NCBI GenBank assembly: GCA_935421135.1
Contig: OW285194.1
Location: forward strand, 1,696,501 to 1,760,500
Origin: Bugulina stolonifera
Lineage: Eukaryota; Bryozoa; Gymnolaemata; Cheilostomatida; Bugulidae
Reading direction: 5' to 3'
DNA: 64,000 nt
In this document: piece after piece, positions 20,428-30,520 of the stretch
Layout of the letters: every line of letters starts with the position of its first letter
Position numbering within the stretch: position 1 is the stretch's first letter
Position numbers and translations under genes: made by a program
Notes under the pieces: model-generated
The model's database searches: none
Told to the model about the DNA's origin: nothing
Seen by the model: the letters and a program-made list of their open reading frames with translations, nothing else

Positions 20428-23400
20428 ATGGCAGAGTGTGACTTTCTAGTACCTAAACCTATACAGGATGGAGCTGATCTATCCAATGAGTGGCTCAGAT
20501 TTGCTGAAGAATTCCAACTATACCTAACAGCTTCTGAAAAGGAAGACAAGAATGACAAGGTAAAAATAGCCATTCTTCTCAGGTGCATAGGTCCTAGAGG
20601 TGTTGACATTTTTAAGAGCTTAAAGTTCAGTGGATCAAAGAATAAGGATTGTTATAAAGATGTCATCAGCCAATTCCAAGCTTTCTGTGTCAAGCCTAGC
20701 AACAAGATTATTAAAAGACATCAGCTTTTGTCAACAAAGCAGGGATGCATGACCATTGATGAATACATCACCTCTCTACACAAAATAGCAAGAGAGTGCA
20801 AACTGGATCAGATGTATGATGACTTCATGCTACAAGCACTACTGCTGGGAGTCAATGATGAACAGGTTAGAAGAAAACTGCTAGAAACTGATGAGCTCGA
20901 ATTGGATGACGCCATCAGGAAATGCAGAATCTCAGAAACAACCCAAGCAGACATGAGGACTATCAAAGCAGAACCTGCTGATGAGTCAGTTCATGCACTA
21001 ATGTTCAAAGGCAGACAAAACAAGCCTAACAAGAACAAACAAAGTGGTGAAACTGACAATGAAACACCAGCAAGCAAACACGAATCCAAAGCAACATGTG
21101 GCAACTGTGGCACATCACATCGACCTCGACAGTGCCCAGCCTACGGACAGAAATGCCACGGCTGTGGGAAATACAATCATTACAAAAAACTATGCAGATC
21201 TAAACGACAGATCAACCAGATAACATATGAGGGTTTGGAGAGTGATTCAGAGATGTCGCTTATGTGTGTGCAGGTAATCAGGTCCAACAGAAAACTGCTC
21301 TGTAACATACAGACAACAGCTGATCAAACACAATGCAACATACAATATCAATTGGACACAGGTGCATCATGCAACATATTTAATTATCGAGACTACTGCA
21401 CACTCAGAAAACCACGCATGACCAATAACAGACCATACCTTCAGCTGTTTGATGGTTCCAAGACTAGACCACTAGGGCAATGTCAAGTGTTAATGGATGG
21501 AAAGCTATTCAAATTTTTTGTGTTGAAAACATCTAGTCTCAGCGTGCTCTCTGTAGACACATGTTTAGAGCTTGGTCTACTATCCATCAAACAGGAGTGG
21601 GTGAATCTTGTCAGTGCTACACCGAGCGTGGAAGACTTGGCTGAGCAATACCAAGATATCTTTAAAGGCGCTGGATGCCTACCTGGCGAATATCACATAG
21701 AGCTTGATAAAGATTCCATACCCAGAAAGAATCACAACCGCAAGGTACCAGTATCTATGCTTACTGACTTAAAGAAGAAACTGAAAAGTTTGGAACAGCA
21801 GCAAATATGTCAGAAAGTTGATTATCCAACAGATTGGATCAACAACATGGTCTCCGTAAGAAAACCAAACGGAAACCTTAGAGTATGTCTAGACCCTTCG
21901 AACTTAAACAAAGTGATCAAGAGAAACCATTTTCCAATGCCAACACTAGATGATGTGTTAGTAGAACTCAGAGATGCCAAAGTATTTTCCCTCTGTGACG
22001 CAAAAGACGGTTTTCTTCAAGTCAAGCTAGACCAGGAGTCAAGTGATTTAACAACATTCTGGACGCCATTCGGGAAGTACAAATGGTTGAGAATGCCTTT
22101 TGGATTGGTATCTAGCAGTGAAGAATTCCAAAGGAGGCTTTCAGAAGCCCTTGATGGTTTGAAAGGGGTTACGGTAGTAGCCGATGATATACTGATATAT
22201 GGAAAAGGTGATGACAAAGAAGCTGCCATGCAAGACCACAATGAGAACCTAGAGAAACTTTTTGCTAGAGCACTAGATGTCAACCTGAAACTTAACAGAG
22301 AAAAATGTCGTTTCTTGCTCACTGAACTCCCATACATAGGTCACATCATTTCAGCAAATGGCGTGAAGCCCGACCCAAAGAAAGTCAGTGCAATCAAGAA
22401 CATGAAAGCCCCAACAGACAGTGATGGGGTAAGAAGGTTTCTTGGACATGTCAATTATGTCTCCAAATTTGTTCCTAACTGTTCTGCAGAGAGTGAACCA
22501 CTACGGAGACTAGTAAATGCCAGCAATAAGGATTTCGTATGGGCTCAAGACCAAGAGAATGCCTTCAAGAAGCTGAAAGAGCTGATCACAGCTGAGACAA
22601 CACTGCAGTACTTTACAGTAAATGAGCCAATAACGGTACAAACTGATGCAAGTACTGATGGTCTGGGTGCAGTCTTACTACAGGCTGATAGACCTGTATG
22701 CTATGCCTCTCGAAGTCTCACTCCTAGTGAGCAAAACTACGCACCAATAGAACTGGAGCTCCTGGCCATCGTATATGCAATGCAGAGGTTTGACCAATAT
22801 GTGTTTGGCAACAAAGAACTCACGGTGCAAACAGACCATGAACCACTTGAATCTATCATGAAGAAAACTCTACTAAAAGCACCCAAGCGTCTACAATCAT
22901 TGATGCTAGCCCTACAGCGATATCCCATGAAAGTCGAATACCGACCTGGTAAGCTCCAAATTACCGCAGATATGCTGTCACGAAGCCCAGTGGATCAAGC
23001 CCAGGGAGGTGTTCTCGATGAGCAAATTTTCCAGATAGCACCATTCCTCTCTGACCTGGCAATGTCTAATCCTCGTAATGAAGCCTATGTGTCAGATAAC
23101 ACATACACAGCAGTACAAATTGCATCTCGAAACGACCAGGAAATGAATATCCTCGGAGAACTTGTAATGAAAGGCTGGCCAACTAAGCCGGCTGATGTTC
23201 CAGAGAAAGCAAAGCCTTACTTCACATTCCGTGATGAGCTAGCCATACAGGATGGTATAATCTACAAAGGACATAGGATGGTTATTCCGCAGACATACAG
23301 ACAGCAAATTCTAAAGAAATTGCATCTCAGCCACCAAGGGACAGCAGCAACCCTACGTAGAGCTCGAGGAACAGTTTTTTGGCCAGCAATGTCGGAAGAC

Positions 23401-24435
23401 ATTCGTACGCATATTGAAAAATGTGTCACATGTGCTCTAGATGCTCCCTTACAACAGAAGGAGACTCTGCAAAATCATGATATTCCTAACAAGCCCTGGA
23501 GCAAAGTTGGAATGGACATTTTGACACACAAGAGTAAATATTACTTAATAATAGTGGATTACCTCACTGACTTCTTTGAATGTGAGCTCCTGAACCACAC
23601 CACAGCACAAGGTGTAATCAGAGCCTGCAAGAAGACCTTTGCTCGATATGGTATACCGGTAGTAGTACAGACAGACAATGGCCCACAATTCACTGCTGCG
23701 GAATTTGTATCTTTCTCTCAAGAATGGGATTTTCAGCACACCACCAGCTCTCCAGGACACCAGCAGTCAAATGGAAAAGCAGAGGCAGGGGTGAAAATAA
23801 TTAAGCGGATTATGAGAAGAGCATCAGATCCCTACTTGGCTTTACTAGAATACAGAAATACACCAACAGTTGGAATGACCACAAGCCCCGCAGAAAGAAT
23901 GTTTGGAAGGTCAACTAGATCCATACTACCAACCATGACTGTAATAAATAACCGATCAATAGCTCCTGAGATTATGCTAAGAGAAAAGATGAAGAAGAAG
24001 CTCACTAGCCAGACTCACTATAACAAAACAGCTAGAGACATGAAACCATTGTCACTTGGCTCCCCTGTACTCCTTCGTAACTTCAATATCTCCAAAGACA
24101 AATGGAATAAATGGCTGACTGGAAAGATAGTTGAACAGCTGTCAGATCGCTCCTATGCCATACTAAATGAGGAAACGGGCAACATAGTCAGACGAAATCG
24201 TGCTGATCTGCGAGAACATGTCAATGAAAAACAAGTTGAGTCTTCTCCGCAACCAATGACTTGCAATGAGGATACGCAGACTTGTATCAGCAGCCCTGAT
24301 GTTACCTCTCAAGAAAATGCGGAGGCAAACACAAATGAGCCCGAACTAGTCGCAGATGAAACCCCACAACCTATCCGACGAAGCACACGGCATAGAACTG
24401 CCCCAGCCAAATATAAAGACTTTATGATGTACTAG
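20428..24435 (+). CDS. Gag-Pol polyprotein of the Gypsy element
   Basis: A single frame of 1335 residues starts at the ATG 21 bases after the LTR. Residues about 1-200 are a Gag-like region. Two CCHC knuckles follow (C224, C227, H231, C236; C243, C246, H251, C256). The protease motif is DTGA at 310-313. The reverse transcriptase palm has D524 in SLCDAKDGF and VADD at 584-587 (YVDD-type box with VA in place of YV). RNase H acidic residues are near D740, E775, D803 and D848. The integrase has an HHCC finger (H966, H969, C999, C1002) and a D1030-D1083-E1119 triad with 35 residues between the last two. No frameshift or stop separates Gag and Pol, so they are made as one fusion. All catalytic residues expected by eye are present, so it may be active. 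Confidence 0.96.
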   Translation: MAECDFLVPKPIQDGADLSNEWLRFAEEFQLYLTASEKEDKNDKVKIAILLRCIGPRGVDIFKSLKFSGSKNKDCYKDVISQFQAFCVKPSNKIIKRHQLLSTKQGCMTIDEYITSLHKIARECKLDQMYDDFMLQALLLGVNDEQVRRKLLETDELELDDAIRKCRISETTQADMRTIKAEPADESVHALMFKGRQNKPNKNKQSGETDNETPASKHESKATCGNCGTSHRPRQCPAYGQKCHGCGKYNHYKKLCRSKRQINQITYEGLESDSEMSLMCVQVIRSNRKLLCNIQTTADQTQCNIQYQLDTGASCNIFNYRDYCTLRKPRMTNNRPYLQLFDGSKTRPLGQCQVLMDGKLFKFFVLKTSSLSVLSVDTCLELGLLSIKQEWVNLVSATPSVEDLAEQYQDIFKGAGCLPGEYHIELDKDSIPRKNHNRKVPVSMLTDLKKKLKSLEQQQICQKVDYPTDWINNMVSVRKPNGNLRVCLDPSNLNKVIKRNHFPMPTLDDVLVELRDAKVFSLCDAKDGFLQVKLDQESSDLTTFWTPFGKYKWLRMPFGLVSSSEEFQRRLSEALDGLKGVTVVADDILIYGKGDDKEAAMQDHNENLEKLFARALDVNLKLNREKCRFLLTELPYIGHIISANGVKPDPKKVSAIKNMKAPTDSDGVRRFLGHVNYVSKFVPNCSAESEPLRRLVNASNKDFVWAQDQENAFKKLKELITAETTLQYFTVNEPITVQTDASTDGLGAVLLQADRPVCYASRSLTPSEQNYAPIELELLAIVYAMQRFDQYVFGNKELTVQTDHEPLESIMKKTLLKAPKRLQSLMLALQRYPMKVEYRPGKLQITADMLSRSPVDQAQGGVLDEQIFQIAPFLSDLAMSNPRNEAYVSDNTYTAVQIASRNDQEMNILGELVMKGWPTKPADVPEKAKPYFTFRDELAIQDGIIYKGHRMVIPQTYRQQILKKLHLSHQGTAATLRRARGTVFWPAMSEDIRTHIEKCVTCALDAPLQQKETLQNHDIPNKPWSKVGMDILTHKSKYYLIIVDYLTDFFECELLNHTTAQGVIRACKKTFARYGIPVVVQTDNGPQFTAAEFVSFSQEWDFQHTTSSPGHQQSNGKAEAGVKIIKRIMRRASDPYLALLEYRNTPTVGMTTSPAERMFGRSTRSILPTMTVINNRSIAPEIMLREKMKKKLTSQTHYNKTARDMKPLSLGSPVLLRNFNISKDKWNKWLTGKIVEQLSDRSYAILNEETGNIVRRNRADLREHVNEKQVESSPQPMTCNEDTQTCISSPDVTSQENAEANTNEPELVADETPQPIRRSTRHRTAPAKYKDFMMY

Positions 24436-24564
24436 CCTTACCATAACTTATATTATAATTGACAATGTTGTGGTTCAGTTTAACAGATGTAATTTCATGT
24501 CATTACAATTTAATTTGGTTTCTTTCTTTTTTTTTTTTATATGCCTAGTCCCTTTTTTAACTTT

Positions 24565-24577
24565 ATTGTAAAGGGGA
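24565..24577 (+). other. Polypurine tract
   Basis: The purine run AAAGGGGA lies directly before the TGTT start of the 3' LTR, in the position where plus-strand DNA synthesis is primed. Confidence 0.75.
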
Positions 24578-24711
24578 TGTTCATGTCAGGCTTTCTAGAT
24601 TATTATACATGTAGCTTGTTTTTGACTAAGCATTACTATGATAAGCCTCTGAGCTATAAGACATTACTTGGTAAAAAAGAGAGACACATTACATGATACA
24701 AAACATAAACA
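24578..24711 (+). repeat. 3' LTR of the Gypsy element
   Basis: Appears identical to 20273-20406 by direct reading, and is followed by the GCTGC duplication. Confidence 0.95.
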
Positions 24712-24829
24712 GCTGCTATTTGTTTTCCAGTCTCGAATACTAATTGCCATCTCGAGACGACTTTCGAGACAAGACAAGTCGACATGAGACTCGAGAAATC
24801 TCGAGTCTCGTTCCACCTCTACAACACAC

Positions 24830-27800
24830 CCAGATCAATGTTTAGAAGTACATTTAATCTAGAATGTGTAGACAATGCACCAGAGCTCAATCTGATATTT
24901 ACAGTTTCAGGTTTCTGCAAAAGATTGTAGTAGGCAGGGGACAGGGGTATTAACTCTATGGCTGCCATAGAGTTATCTTCTCCTATGACTGCGGCGAAGA
25001 GTTTTGCGTTTTGCTTCCTACAAATTTCTAAGGATGTAGCACAGAATACAGTTAATGCGACACGCTACTTTCTCCACAACCCAATCAAATTGTTGGATTG
25101 CTAGAATTAGCGAATCAGCATCTACAATAAAGATAAGTAGCCCTAGGCTTGTAGCTACCGTTAATTGCAATTGCATAATCTTATTACTACAGAGTATGAC
25201 GGTGAGCCGGCTGCAAGGACTACACTAATCTCAAACTACACCACTTGGAATTTTCTGAAGAGACTGAATCAATGATAATATATATATATATATAACTTTA
25301 TTTAATGTGCAATATCAGTATACAGTATGTATGAATATCAGCATCATGCTTTTGTTTTTTTTTACATTGAAAACTTTTGCATGTTTTTCATGCTGTTGCA
25401 CAGGTACTTAAAAAGGAGAACAAAAGAAGCTATACATCAAGAAAGCGAGAAGAGAGAGAAATGACAAAAAGAAAAAAAAAAAATGATATAATAATATAAT
25501 ATCATTGACTGAATAAGGCACACTTCCACTATCTTTGCTTGCTTCTTCACAACCTCAGCCCAAAGCTTCCAATAGAAAGATGAACATTATAATAGGCTTC
25601 CAAGTTGATGGTTGGTCTGTAAGTAGAGTTCATTGCTAGATTTGGTGGCTACATGAGTTGGATTGTCATATGATATGCATATTAATTAATATTAATATCA
25701 TTTTAAATTAAATCAGTGAGTTAACAAATTCTATTCTAATTCTAAAAATAATAATAATTTAATAATAATATTGTAGTATCTGTGCTCCCTGGGCCAGGGC
25801 TAGACCGGCACAGATGACTACTTGACTTGTAAGAGAAGAGAGAGAGAGTAACTCCAACTCCAATAAGTTACTGTCCACCTGCTAGCATTGCATGTGGACC
25901 ATACTAGCAGTGTTGCCCAGTGCCTAGATTACCACCCTAGGTAGGCACTGGGTATGTACCTATCCTAGGTGTAGAAACTTCACAGTAGTAGGATAACGTA
26001 GAATAGATTATATTGCTCTAGACTCTAGAGCCTAGCTAAGTATCATAAAAGGTATAATAAAGGGTAGCACTGTAGTCTGTAATCTGTAGTCTGTAGTGGA
26101 TAAGTGTGCTGACAGTAAGAATTTGTTCTGGTTATATAGTAACAGAACAAAGAATTAAAATAAGATAGTATGATTGGCTGGTCGTCTCTTAGGTGGAGAC
26201 AGTACCAGTAATGGTAATGACTATAAAACGTTATATATATAAAGGTGTACTAGTTAGTGTTACATAATAGTTGTATAATATGCATAATGGTTATATAATA
26301 GGAATAACAATATATCACTAGCTAATATAGGAATATGTGATGTACTAATATTCAGAGTCAGGCAGGTAAACTACGCCACTTCAATTGTAGGATGTGGCTA
26401 CTTCCTGCAGTCGTTTGCCATGAGTACTACCTTCTGGTGCCGTTGGCTGGTTGTTGGCTGGTTGGATACCACAATATAATTATTCTTATTCTATTGGGTT
26501 CTGGTTTTTGTCCGTGTAGGAAAATATATTTTTGAGATTCAAAACACAAGATATTTTGGGATTAGTATTATCTGACTTACTCTTTTACTATTTCTTTGCT
26601 TCTTTATTTAATTGATATTTGGTTTCATGGTAGTAGCCTGGTCAGTAGTTTAAGTGGACTAGTCAGTAGGCCTACTAGATGTTATGTCAGATTCAGTGTG
26701 CTTTAGGTGGCCAATTTGAAATGTGATAACCAGTGGCTCCTGTTATATGTCCATGTAGGTTGGGGTGGGTGATGGCGTGCACCATATCCCACCCGGTCTG
26801 TGAATAGTAGTCATCCAGTGTCTACAGCTATAGCATAATAATTGTATTATAGGCGTGTTCAAAATTCTTAGCCAATACCCATATACATCGTACTAAGAGT
26901 AGAATATTGCATGTTACAAATTAGCACAACGTTTGGAAAGGGAGGCAAGTTCCGGTAGATGGCGTGACTAGGACAGTCCTGCCATAGCCTGTGGCCAGCG
27001 TGTTCTGTGTAAGGTTGGGAAATCGAGAGAACCTGGCAATATTGTTGGCTTATCAGTTAATACTAGAGCTGAAACATAGTTGGGTGGCCTATCCAATAGT
27101 AGAATCTGTGATATATACAGGTACATGTAGTACTCTTTATTCTATGCTATAGTATGTAGTCACAAGGTCAGACAACTTTAGTGTGTACACCTGGAAAGTC
27201 CCAGAAGAGTGAAATTGCGATAACTATAAATGAAGTCAGTTGGAAAAGTATTGAAAGGCTACAGATCTGTTGCGAATCAGGTAGGTGTGACAGTACATTG
27301 TAACACATATGCCCTAATGAAAGATAGTACATGTAGAATGAAAGATGGCTCACTCAATGCTAATACCATATACGTCCAAATACGCCCAATTTGACTCGTT
27401 TTCCAACCATCTATCTGATTGCCTTTTGGGTAGCCCGGCACATACTAGCACTTGTACAATAACAGGTCTCCCATTTATTCTGATGAATAGTGTTCATGAA
27501 ACTAGCGTGTCAAATATACTTACAAGTTCTCTTTAGAGTTTTAAATGATTTGCTGACAACCAATTAGATCATCAGCTCAAAGTGTTTATGTTATATGATT
27601 GGTTGACATGTTGACCACCTGACAAGCATCTTTTATGCCAAATCAAGTGTTTGTATTTATTGGACAGATTTATTATCCAGGAGACGTTATGTTATGGTTG
27701 TATCCTTATCTGAATGTTATACAGAACAGTTCTCTGTGATAAACATAAGTGTTTACATGGCCTATGTGTAGGATTTCATTACATGCACTGTACAGTGTAC

Positions 27801-28032
27801 ATGTAAATACACATTCTATTTGTGTACTATTTATTGCCATGTATACCAACTAATATATAATTATCATGATATACGTGTAATTATATTTTGTCATTTTTAT
27901 ACACCTGATAGTAAACCATAATTATATAGAAGCTGAAGAGGTCGCTCGCGCCTGCACAAGATGTGGATGAAACTTATTTCCCAGTCATTTCTTAGCATAT
28001 CTACATGTATGTTGTTCTTTTTCTGGTAATTA
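24830..28032 (+). other. Copy A downstream region, no gene seen
   Basis: AT-rich sequence colinear with 45855-45980, 50431-50577 and 59711-62468 of copy B. It contains a TA dinucleotide run near 25278, A-rich and GA-rich low-complexity tracts and a short inverted repeat around 25785-25815 (GTGCTCCCTGGGCCAGGGC). Short frames at 27168-27353 and elsewhere are not convincing. It may hold the promoter of the next gene copy, but nothing specific was recognised. Confidence 0.6.
24951..24975. repeat. Perfect palindrome at the site that carries an insertion in copy B
   Basis: Twelve-base arms TAACTCTATGGC and GCCATAGAGTTA flank a single T. The TTAA at 24950-24953 overlaps its left end. In copy B the piggyBac-like insertion starts right after this TTAA, and the left arm of the palindrome is missing. 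Confidence 0.85.
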
Positions 28033-30520
28033 CCTTTTGCAGATATTGCCATTTTGTATGTACATGTATAGCAATTTCACATGAATTTAATATAATATAA
28101 GCATGAATAAACCATTGCTGAGGTTGTAATTTTAATATGTTGGCTAACACCTCTTGTAATATTGTTGTAGTGCAGTTCTTCCGATGTCTAGCTTGTAATA
28201 TGGAGGTGTACCTGTTGATGGTAAGGAGGTTGACATCATCAACATGGGTGACTACACTGTAACTCATGACTCACTGAAGGATTATCTCTAGCTCTATGTT
28301 GTTGATAGGTATGGCAGTATATGTATTAATATCTAATATATACCGTGGCCTATTTCTGCCACACAATGTGAAACTAAATTGCAATTTATATGATACTGAA
28401 TCCTAAAATGAATGAAATAAAAATTGAATTTACCTGAAATAAAATAAATCATGTGAAACAAAACTAATATTTAAATAAAATCTGCAGTTCATATGAAACT
28501 GAAAGTGAACTCACATGAAACCAAATTGCAATTCACCTGAAATGAAAGTTAGGGGTGTTACTCATAACAACAAAACGAAACTACATTTAGTACATGAGTG
28601 GTGTGACAGGAAATAGTCCGTTATTTTGGTATTTTTAATTGTATTTTGGTGTTTACCTTAGATGCAAATAATAAAAGTATAATATGTATTTCATCAACCT
28701 ACTTGTAAGAAACAACACGCTTTTATGAGAGTATTTACAGTATTTTTAATAAAAAATAAATATTTAAATTTACATTTTGACAGTCTCGAAAAAAATGATA
28801 ACATTTTATCAAAAATATTTACAACTTGTTTAGAGTTTTTGTGATTTAATGATAATTTTTGTTGAAAGTATACAAAATCACTATTAATATTACATTAAAA
28901 CTATTACAAAATATAATAAAAGAGTTGTACTCTCAAGTCTCGATCTTATTAGTACTGCGAGAGTATTACTAACTGCTACATTTGTTCATTTGGTGCTAAT
29001 TCCTTTATTTTGAGTATTTCAATAATAATGTGAAAATATAAAAATCAATGGACTAAATTGATGACATTTGCTATATCAAATTATTAATAATACCCAGTAA
29101 TCTCAAAGATGCAAGTGTATCTCTACGCCAGGGTAGAGGTGTAGTTTCGTTTTGCCACAATAAGTAACGCCCATAAATTTTGTTTCATGTGAATTGGCAT
29201 TTTGGTTTCAGGCGTTTTTCGTTTTCGTTTCATGTGAGTTCACTTTCAGTTTCATATGAATTTCATATTTTATTTAACTTTCAGTTTAGTTTCACATGAT
29301 TTATTTTATTTCAGGTGAATTTAATTTTTATTTTATTTCTTTTAGGATTCAGTATCATGTAAATTGCAATTTAGTTTTACACTGTGTGGCAGAAATCGAT
29401 AGTTGATACAGCAACTGCTACAAGGTAAGAAGGATTGTTATAAATATAGACCTATAGGCTATAGCGGTTGTAGCAACAATATGACTGGGTGATTATACAG
29501 ATAAGCCTGTAGTTTTTTTTACTGTCTCAATTTTTTTGACCAACTGCGTTTGTTCTACCACAGAGTTGTGTTTACTCAGAGCTGGTTGCTCTGCAGTATA
29601 GAGTCAGACATTACTCTGAAGGTTGTACATGTAGATTCAAATCCAGCCTAGCTCAAACTGGGAGAAAACTATAGTGAGGTCAAGTTGCAAACTGAAATGT
29701 GTATATAATTATAATCACTTGGTATATTAGTACACAGCTGTATCTCAACACAATGATATATAATGATGAGCACTCTAGTGGTAGGTATCACCAGGCTATA
29801 CTAAACTACCTCCCCTATTATTTTAGCTTCCTGTCCAAAAGTTCAAAGGGAGACAGAATAGCAATGATGCCTGTAGAGAATGAGCTACAGGAGATCAGGC
29901 AGTATATCCAGAAGCCAACTCATGATTGTTTCCATGCTTCCCACGGCTTGTTGAACAGGGCATTTATTAGATGGGTAGCAAAAAAGTGAAAAGGCAAATA
30001 AAATGATCCAAAAAGAAATCGTTGGTTGCTTCCAGGAATGTTCCTTATACATTGCTCCTGCGGTGTGGTACAATGTATGTGTCGTTTCTATATTAATAAG
30101 CAATCATTGCATTGCTTACAGTCATGTTTTCTTAGGGTTGGTCAACCCCCCCCCCCCCCATCCTATTTAGATAGTGTGTGGTTGGTTCTAAACATTGTGC
30201 TTTATACTGAAAGTTGTCTACTCATGGTATTATTTCAATAATGGAAACATAACTCCTACTACTCAGTCCTCAATATACAACGTGTGCAATATCATTCCGT
30301 ATGAAGATTAAATGCCACTGGTGTTCCACACGTGTACCGTTCATTGAGATGCATAATAATATAATGCATATAATATGAACTTCAAAGAGTTTACCGAGTG
30401 GCAATTGGTAACTACGGAAATTCCTACATCTAAAGATAAAGTACAATATGTGTCTAGGCAAAATATAATCGCTTAGTACATTTAGTGTATATATTGTAAG
30501 TGTATGCTGGTTTGTTGAAG
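28033..30520 (+). other. Region upstream of the cysteine-rich exons
   Basis: Single-copy in the window. It holds one foldback element (28352-29396). An exon-like frame near 28199-28290 (containing GKEVDIINMGDYTVTHDSL) ends in TAG and has no clear acceptor in phase. A 96-codon plus-strand frame (29699-29989) has no family features. A run of 13 C lies at about 30147. The 5' end of the gene at 30521-33056 should lie here but was not fixed. Confidence 0.5.
28352..29396. mobile_element. Foldback element, about 1 kb
   Basis: The ends read ATTTCTGCCACACA inward from both sides, with about 200 bases of imperfect inverted repeat (28352-28560 and 29165-29396). The arms are built from short repeated words such as CATGTGAAAC and TGAAACTGAAAGTGAACT. 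The centre is AT-rich with no frame. No target duplication could be fixed, so the superfamily is unknown. Confidence 0.65.

Larger units (their letters stand above)
20273..24711 (+). mobile_element. Gypsy-type (Metaviridae) LTR retrotransposon, intact
   Basis: Two LTRs of 134 bases (20273-20406 and 24578-24711) appear identical, start TG and end CA, and are flanked by the 5-bp duplication GCTGC (20268-20272 and 24712-24716). A primer-binding site starts directly after the 5' LTR and a purine tract precedes the 3' LTR. One uninterrupted frame encodes Gag-Pol in the order protease, reverse transcriptase, RNase H, integrase. Identical LTRs, an intact frame and a clean duplication indicate recent insertion. 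The LTRs are unusually short. Confidence 0.96.
19652..24821. mobile_element. hAT-type MITE interrupted by a Gypsy element
   Basis: Termini TAGAGGTGGAACGAGAC...GTCTCGTTCCACCTCTA are flanked by CAACACAC at 19644-19651 and 24822-24829. The copy B locus has a single CAACACAC near 45847-45855 and no element. The 8-bp duplication fits hAT. Without the Gypsy insertion the element is 726 bases. CGAGAC/CTCGAGAC words cluster near both ends, as subterminal transposase-binding repeats do in hAT elements. No transposase is present. Confidence 0.88.
1..28032 (+). repeat. Segmental duplication, copy A
   Basis: Position 1 matches 39765, and the match continues in the same order and orientation to 28032, which matches 62468. 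Matching blocks are 1-4395 with 39765-45616, 19461-19651 with the minisatellite near 45611-45854, 24822-24950 with about 45847-45980, and about 24966-28032 with 50431-62468 once the insertions are removed. Copy A is interrupted by a palindromic Polinton derivative (4396-19460) and a hAT-type element carrying a Gypsy element (19652-24821). The left edge lies outside the window. Identity looks very high by eye, with scattered substitutions and small indels. Confidence 0.93.

Noticed and set aside
22017..22337. Antisense frames within the Gypsy Gag-Pol gene
   Set aside because: They lie opposite a complete, motif-rich coding frame and have no features of their own.
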